Shown piece after piece: positions 28,651 through 32,496 of a DNA stretch of 32,496 nt. Every line of letters starts with the position of its first letter. The stretch's first letter is position 1. Position numbers and translations under genes: made by a program. Location: positions 1 through 32,496 of the forward strand of contig JAHITZ010000035.1 of the NCBI GenBank assembly GCA_018817405.1. Direction: 5' to 3'. A model generated the notes under the pieces. That model was not told the DNA's origin. It made no database searches and was given only the letters and a program-made list of their open reading frames with translations. This DNA is from Nanobdellota archaeon (GTDB lineage Archaea; Nanobdellota; Nanobdellia; Pacearchaeales; GW2011-AR1).

Positions 28651-29595
28651 TTATATCAAGGCTATTGTCCACGATTGTGGTGTGGAGTACAGCTGTGTTG
28701 AGGTAGTAGGAACAAGAGGTATGCAGTGATATAATTGTTCTTGTCCTGTGACGCCGTCATTTATACTATTATTTCCCCTATCTAGCAGTGCGCCAATTAT
28801 TTCTCTTGCTGTTTCATTTAAAAGAGTTCTTCCACTTACATCGGTGGTATTTACATGGCACTCTGGGTTAGCTCCACCAGTTTCAATATCCACTGTAAAG
28901 TTTGTAACATCAATCCAATAAGAGTTATCGGTTAGACCCATTAAGTTAACGCCTGTCACTGTGAGGTTTGTGATATTGTAATTTCCTGTGTTGTTTATTA
29001 ATGTTGGGTCATTGTTTGAAGTTTGATTGGTTAAGCCAGGACTTATTGTGTCCCATGTTAATGTATCTGGACCAACTATGATTGCTTGAAGTTGTTCATA
29101 GTCATAAGTTGTTGTTGTATTATAAATAATTGTTCCGTTCCCAGTATCGTTTCCCCAAGCATTTATTATCCATGCTCCTGGAGCATCAAAATACCACATC
29201 GTGACATTACATGTAAAGTTTTGAGTATATGTGGAATTTTCATCCCAAATAGCTGCACAGGTTGTGTTAAGTCTTAACTCTTCTCCTGTTTTTGAAAAGT
29301 TTGCTCCAACACTTGTATCGTCAATATCATCAACCCCATCTGTATCACGAAGTTGAACTGTAAATGTAACACCTAATGGACCATTTTCTGTAGGGGTTCC
29401 GTCACTTAGGGTTGCGTTATATACCACCACTGTTACAGCGCTTGCTCCAGTCACTGTTAGATTAACAACCTCAGTTCCTGATGTTGCTCTTCCTGTAATG
29501 CCTTTAATCCAGTCACCAAAACCTGCAGAAACAAAGTAGCTTAAAAGAACCAGCATTAAGAAAATCAGTATTCCGATATAAATTGGTTTTTTCAT
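28651..29595 (-). CDS. secreted sequon-rich surface protein, truncated paralogue of the LamG/HTH protein
   Basis: A signal peptide (about residues 1-24) is followed by a domain matching the membrane-proximal part of the protein encoded at 29796-32495. Shared landmarks in order are D-x-[DS]-I-[DN]-x-T-S-V, N-T-T-C-A, M-W-Y-F-D-A, P-T-L-I-N-N-T-G-N-Y-N, F-T-[VI]-D-I-[ED]-T-G-G, L-L-D-R-G-N and N-D-G-V-T-G-Q-E-Q, ending at S-W-T-I. In the large protein S-W-T-I begins the membrane helix and is followed by the cytoplasmic helix-turn-helix part; here the protein stops three residues later (A-L-I), so both are missing. N-x-[ST] sequons are very dense. It overlaps functionally with the next gene, one base apart. 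Confidence 0.8.
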   Translation of the reverse strand: MKKPIYIGILIFLMLVLLSYFVSAGFGDWIKGITGRATSGTEVVNLTVTGASAVTVVVYNATLSDGTPTENGPLGVTFTVQLRDTDGVDDIDDTSVGANFSKTGEELRLNTTCAAIWDENSTYTQNFTCNVTMWYFDAPGAWIINAWGNDTGNGTIIYNTTTTYDYEQLQAIIVGPDTLTWDTISPGLTNQTSNNDPTLINNTGNYNITNLTVTGVNLMGLTDNSYWIDVTNFTVDIETGGANPECHVNTTDVSGRTLLNETAREIIGALLDRGNNSINDGVTGQEQLYHCIPLVPTTSTQLYSTPQSWTIALI

Positions 29596-29656
29596 TTTCC
29601 TCTCTTTTAATTCACTTTGTATGATGTGCTTTCTTCTTTTTAAACATTGTTGTTTT

Positions 29657-29790
29657 TAGGGCGTTGTCCGGAGTCGCAGAAATAAACGCGATTTCGTTTC
29701 CCGCTAACTCGACTGTCGTCGATACCAGCCCTGGCCATCCCACACCAATCCCCCAAATTCTAGTGAAATCGCGTAACTCCTGACAAAGCT
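29657..29790. repeat. palindromic element family B, copy 2
   Basis: Left TTGTCCGGAGT (29664-29674) pairs imperfectly with ACTCCTGACAA (29776-29786). Next are CGCGATTTC/GAAATCGCG (29687-29695/29765-29773) and the TCGAC/GTCGA hairpin (29709-29713/29718-29722). The C-rich tract and the sequence CCCCCAAATT(C)TAGTGAAATC before the right arm match 17170-17216. Relative to that copy, stem 2 has lengthened and the nested hairpins are absent. The element fills most of the gap between two minus-strand surface-protein genes. Confidence 0.8.
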
Positions 29791-29795
29791 TCTTT

Positions 29796-32495
29796 TTACT
29801 TTCCTAATTTTCTTACTGCTCTTGAGTACAAAGTCCAGATGTTTCGGGGGTCTTTGTTTAGTAATTCAGCGACTTCTGCGTTCTTGAGGCCTTTTTCTCT
29901 TAGGTAATTTACAGCTGTTTCCAAGATACTGAGTCTTCTGTCTGTGAAGATATTTACTGGAATGTGCAGGGTTTTTCTGCTTACTTTGATTTTTGTTTCT
30001 TTCTTTCCAACAGCATTTCTGTAGTTTAGCCAGACTGTTCTGTCGTTTCTGTTTAAGGTGAGGGCGATTTCATGGTAAGTTAGGCCTTTGTTTTCTTTCA
30101 AGAACTTGCATAATGCCTCTGAAGGACCAATTGCTTGTTTGAATATGTCTATTGGGACTTTTATTTCTGGTTTGACTTTTATTGCTTCTGTTAATAGTTG
30201 CGAGATGGTTGTTCCATATTCTGCTCTTAGTTTTTCTTCAAGGGCTGTCAATTCGTCTAAACTTATCTTACGTTTCTTGAGTCTTTTTTCAAGAATTTCC
30301 AGTATGTTTTTCTTAGATTTCTTCCTCTTCCTTCTATTTCCTAGAACAAATGCTGCTGCAAGGATTGTTATTGTCCACGAGCCGCCAGCAGAGGTGGAAT
30401 ATGGCTGTGTGGGTACTGGAGGAACTTCTGGAATGCAGTAATAGAATTGTTCTTGTCCTGTAACTCCGTCATTTACGCTGTGGTTTCCTCTGTCAAGGAG
30501 AGAGTTGGTTATGTTTACAGCTGTTCCGTTTGTAAGGCTTGTTCCACCTGCACATTCTGCTGGAGGAGTTCCTCCTGTATCTATATCGATAGTGAAGTTT
30601 CCAACATCAATATAAAAAGAAGTATAGGTTTCTCCGTAAAGATTTATTGTTGTGAGTGAGATATTTGAGACATTGTAATTTCCAGTGTTGTTTATTAAGG
30701 TAGGTTCTGAAGGTGTTTGATTCATTGCACCAGTGGTTACTGTTAATGAAAGTGAGGGCGGGGAGATTACCATTGCTTTTAGCAAGTTGTATTGGAATGT
30801 TGTTGTGGTGTTTTGTGCAGAGTTTGCTTGCAGGTCTTCTGTATATACTGCGACATTCCAGTTGCCGTTTGCATCAAAATACCACATATCTACTGTGCAT
30901 GAGAAATTTTTAGAAGTTGTAGTATTTTGTCCGCTTATCTCTGCGCAAGTTGTGTTTTGTCTTAGTACTTCGCCAGTCCTTGTGAAATTTGTTTTTACAC
31001 TTGTTGTGTTTATGCTATCAGCGCCATCTGCATCAGTGACTATCGCAGTGAATATTACCGGAACAAAGGTATTTTCTAAAGGGTCCATACTTGCTATTGA
31101 TTGAACAAAAACTATAGCCGGAGCTGTATTTATCGTTAAATTGCCGCTAGCTCCCCAATCACTATAAAATGCTCCGTCAAATAATCTCATTGAGCAATTC
31201 CAAACTTCCCCGGCGGTTGTGTTCGCAGAATCTAAGGTTGCTGTGAAGAATGAATTATTCGCATAGCTGTTGTTGTAATCCATAGTTAAAACTAAAACAG
31301 AGTTATTATACCATTTGACTGTTACATTCATTGCATCTCCGTCTGCATCAACCAAAGTGTCAAAGCAATTCAAGTCCTGTGAGCTAGAATTTGTTCCGTC
31401 TGTTGAGTTTATTGATGGGGTGGGGGTTGTTGGGGTTGAATCAATTGTAACTGTTCTTTGTTCTGTTTCATTTTTATTCCCCGCAATATCAACTGCGTAA
31501 CCAGTAAATTCGTGAGTATCATAATCAAGATTAGTAAAGTTATTTTCATACTGGTTTGCAGAAGCATTGTACAATGCAGAGATTTCTGCAGCAGTCAAAG
31601 TCCTGTTAAAGATAAGGATTTCATCTATCATTGCATCAATCTGATTACCAGAACCAGTAGCTAATCGCTGATCTGCTATTCTGAATTTTCTCCCGGCATT
31701 AGAACTTATAGAATTAGGACCTATGTCTGGATTAGAAGCAACATCATCTACATAAAGTTTTGGTAAACCTCCACCAGAGCCAAAGACTGCTACAAAATGA
31801 TGCCAACTACTATCATTTATGTCAGTAGAATGGCTATAGCTTGTCTCTGCGTCTTTATCCCCAATAATTGCTGTAAATTTACTGCTTGATACCAATAATT
31901 CCCAGCCATAGTAATAGGTAGGAATGTCGCTATTATCAAAGTAGTAGTCAGAGATTATTGTGGGACTTGTAGTCTTATCTCCTGTTTTTATCCATCCTGA
32001 AACTGTGAAGCTTGAACTAAAAGAATTGTCCAATCCAGGAACTTCAATGTAATCTCCGTCGCCATCAAACTCAAATCCTTTTCCCCAATATCCTAAATCG
32101 GTTTGAACAGCATTTCCAAAGGCAGTTCCGTTGTTTGAGTAACTTGATAGGTCTATTGGGTCTCCGCTAGAATTAGTGTCGTCCATTCTCCACCAACCAA
32201 CCAAAGAATCGTCAAAATCAATAAAGGAATAATGGTCGCTTGTGTCTGATGATGTGACGTTTACATAAATGTCTGTATTAGATTGTGTCGAATCATTACT
32301 TGGGGTTGGGTTTGTGAAGTTGATGTCTGGGTTGAGCGTGTCAATCAAGAAGTTATAAGTGTCGCTGGTGTTGTAGTTGTTTGCAGTGTCGTTGCAGGTT
32401 GCTATGAATGTGTATGAACCATCTGCAATTGAGGAATTTGTGTAGTTCGCTCCTGTTCCTGAGGCATTAATCATCATGGTTTGGTTTGCTGCTCC
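29796..32495 (-). CDS. LamG-domain surface protein with membrane helix and cytoplasmic tandem HTH, 5' end outside window
   Basis: The frame is open at the right edge, so the N-terminus is missing; numbering here starts from the first visible Met (position 32477). Order of parts: an Ig-like repeat (about 1-85, with A-T-C-N-D-T-A-N-N-Y), a concanavalin/LamG-like domain (about 88-304; D-D-S-L-V-G-W-W-R-M-D, G-D-Y-I-E-V-P, W-H-H-F-V-A-V, Y-V-D-D), further Ig-like sequence, and the Cys-containing domain also found at 28651-29595 (about 460-695). A short membrane helix (about 697-713) is followed by a basic stop-transfer cluster G-N-R-R-K-R-K-K. The final 180 residues are cytoplasmic and contain two similar helix-turn-helix units, L-T-Y-H-E-I-A-L-T-L-N-R-N-D-R-T-V-W (about 798-815) and L-K-N-A-E-V-A-E-L-L-N-K-D-P-R-N-I-W (about 863-880). 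The layout suggests glycan or protein binding outside and DNA binding inside. Confidence 0.85.
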   Translation of the reverse strand, partial: GAANQTMMINASGTGANYTNSSIADGSYTFIATCNDTANNYNTSDTYNFLIDTLNPDINFTNPTPSNDSTQSNTDIYVNVTSSDTSDHYSFIDFDDSLVGWWRMDDTNSSGDPIDLSSYSNNGTAFGNAVQTDLGYWGKGFEFDGDGDYIEVPGLDNSFSSSFTVSGWIKTGDKTTSPTIISDYYFDNSDIPTYYYGWELLVSSSKFTAIIGDKDAETSYSHSTDINDSSWHHFVAVFGSGGGLPKLYVDDVASNPDIGPNSISSNAGRKFRIADQRLATGSGNQIDAMIDEILIFNRTLTAAEISALYNASANQYENNFTNLDYDTHEFTGYAVDIAGNKNETEQRTVTIDSTPTTPTPSINSTDGTNSSSQDLNCFDTLVDADGDAMNVTVKWYNNSVLVLTMDYNNSYANNSFFTATLDSANTTAGEVWNCSMRLFDGAFYSDWGASGNLTINTAPAIVFVQSIASMDPLENTFVPVIFTAIVTDADGADSINTTSVKTNFTRTGEVLRQNTTCAEISGQNTTTSKNFSCTVDMWYFDANGNWNVAVYTEDLQANSAQNTTTTFQYNLLKAMVISPPSLSLTVTTGAMNQTPSEPTLINNTGNYNVSNISLTTINLYGETYTSFYIDVGNFTIDIDTGGTPPAECAGGTSLTNGTAVNITNSLLDRGNHSVNDGVTGQEQFYYCIPEVPPVPTQPYSTSAGGSWTITILAAAFVLGNRRKRKKSKKNILEILEKRLKKRKISLDELTALEEKLRAEYGTTISQLLTEAIKVKPEIKVPIDIFKQAIGPSEALCKFLKENKGLTYHEIALTLNRNDRTVWLNYRNAVGKKETKIKVSRKTLHIPVNIFTDRRLSILETAVNYLREKGLKNAEVAELLNKDPRNIWTLYSRAVRKLGK

Positions 32496-32496
32496 T

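Overview
The window reads as a chromosomal segment of a small-genome archaeon, most likely a DPANN lineage close to Pacearchaeota or Woesearchaeota. Archaeal marks are ribosomal protein L15e, a GatE-type tRNA amidotransferase subunit, TATA boxes about 25 bases upstream of many starts (many genes look leaderless), T-rich terminators without hairpins, and large secreted proteins rich in N-x-S/T sequons. Mixed with these are bacterial-type genes (mnmA, a FabH-like ketoacyl synthase, uppP, and AspRS and MetRS of bacterial type), a mixture common in DPANN genomes. The lineage call is an inference from gene content; no 16S gene is present.

Layout. 1-5.4 kb: the end of a repeat-containing secreted protein, mnmA, a nitroreductase, ftsZ with its own promoter and Shine-Dalgarno site, and a DHH phosphoesterase joined to a metallo-beta-lactamase-fold hydrolase. 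5.4-12.5 kb: maf, a metallophosphoesterase, asnS, aspS, a KAS III homologue and three small unknown genes. 12.6-17.0 kb: two membrane proteins (one a tethered alpha/beta hydrolase), a small membrane protein and gatE. 17.6-22.3 kb: two Cys-rich secreted proteins and two small genes. 22.7-26.5 kb: uppP, metG, a small unknown and rpl15e. 26.9-32.5 kb: a coiled-coil/PAS-like protein, then a minus-strand run of surface proteins, the largest of which joins a LamG-bearing ectodomain to a cytoplasmic tandem helix-turn-helix module.

Three things stand out. First, most longer intergenic gaps hold foldable, transposase-less palindromic elements. Several share one design: outer inverted repeat, a one-sided C-rich bulge (G-quadruplex potential on the other strand), then an inner stem. 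Copies of one family show paired changes that keep the stems. Another palindrome appears both between genes and in frame inside uppP. Second, the bacterial-type AspRS and GatE both lack the GAD insertion domain normal for their families. Third, the LamG/helix-turn-helix membrane protein looks like a one-component surface sensor, and a truncated paralogue of its membrane-proximal domain lies next to it.

Together the genes serve translation (AsnRS, AspRS, MetRS, GatE, MnmA, L15e), division (FtsZ), housekeeping nucleotide hydrolysis (Maf, DHH, phosphoesterases), lipid-carrier recycling (UppP) that could support glycosylation of the sequon-rich surface proteins, and the cell surface itself.
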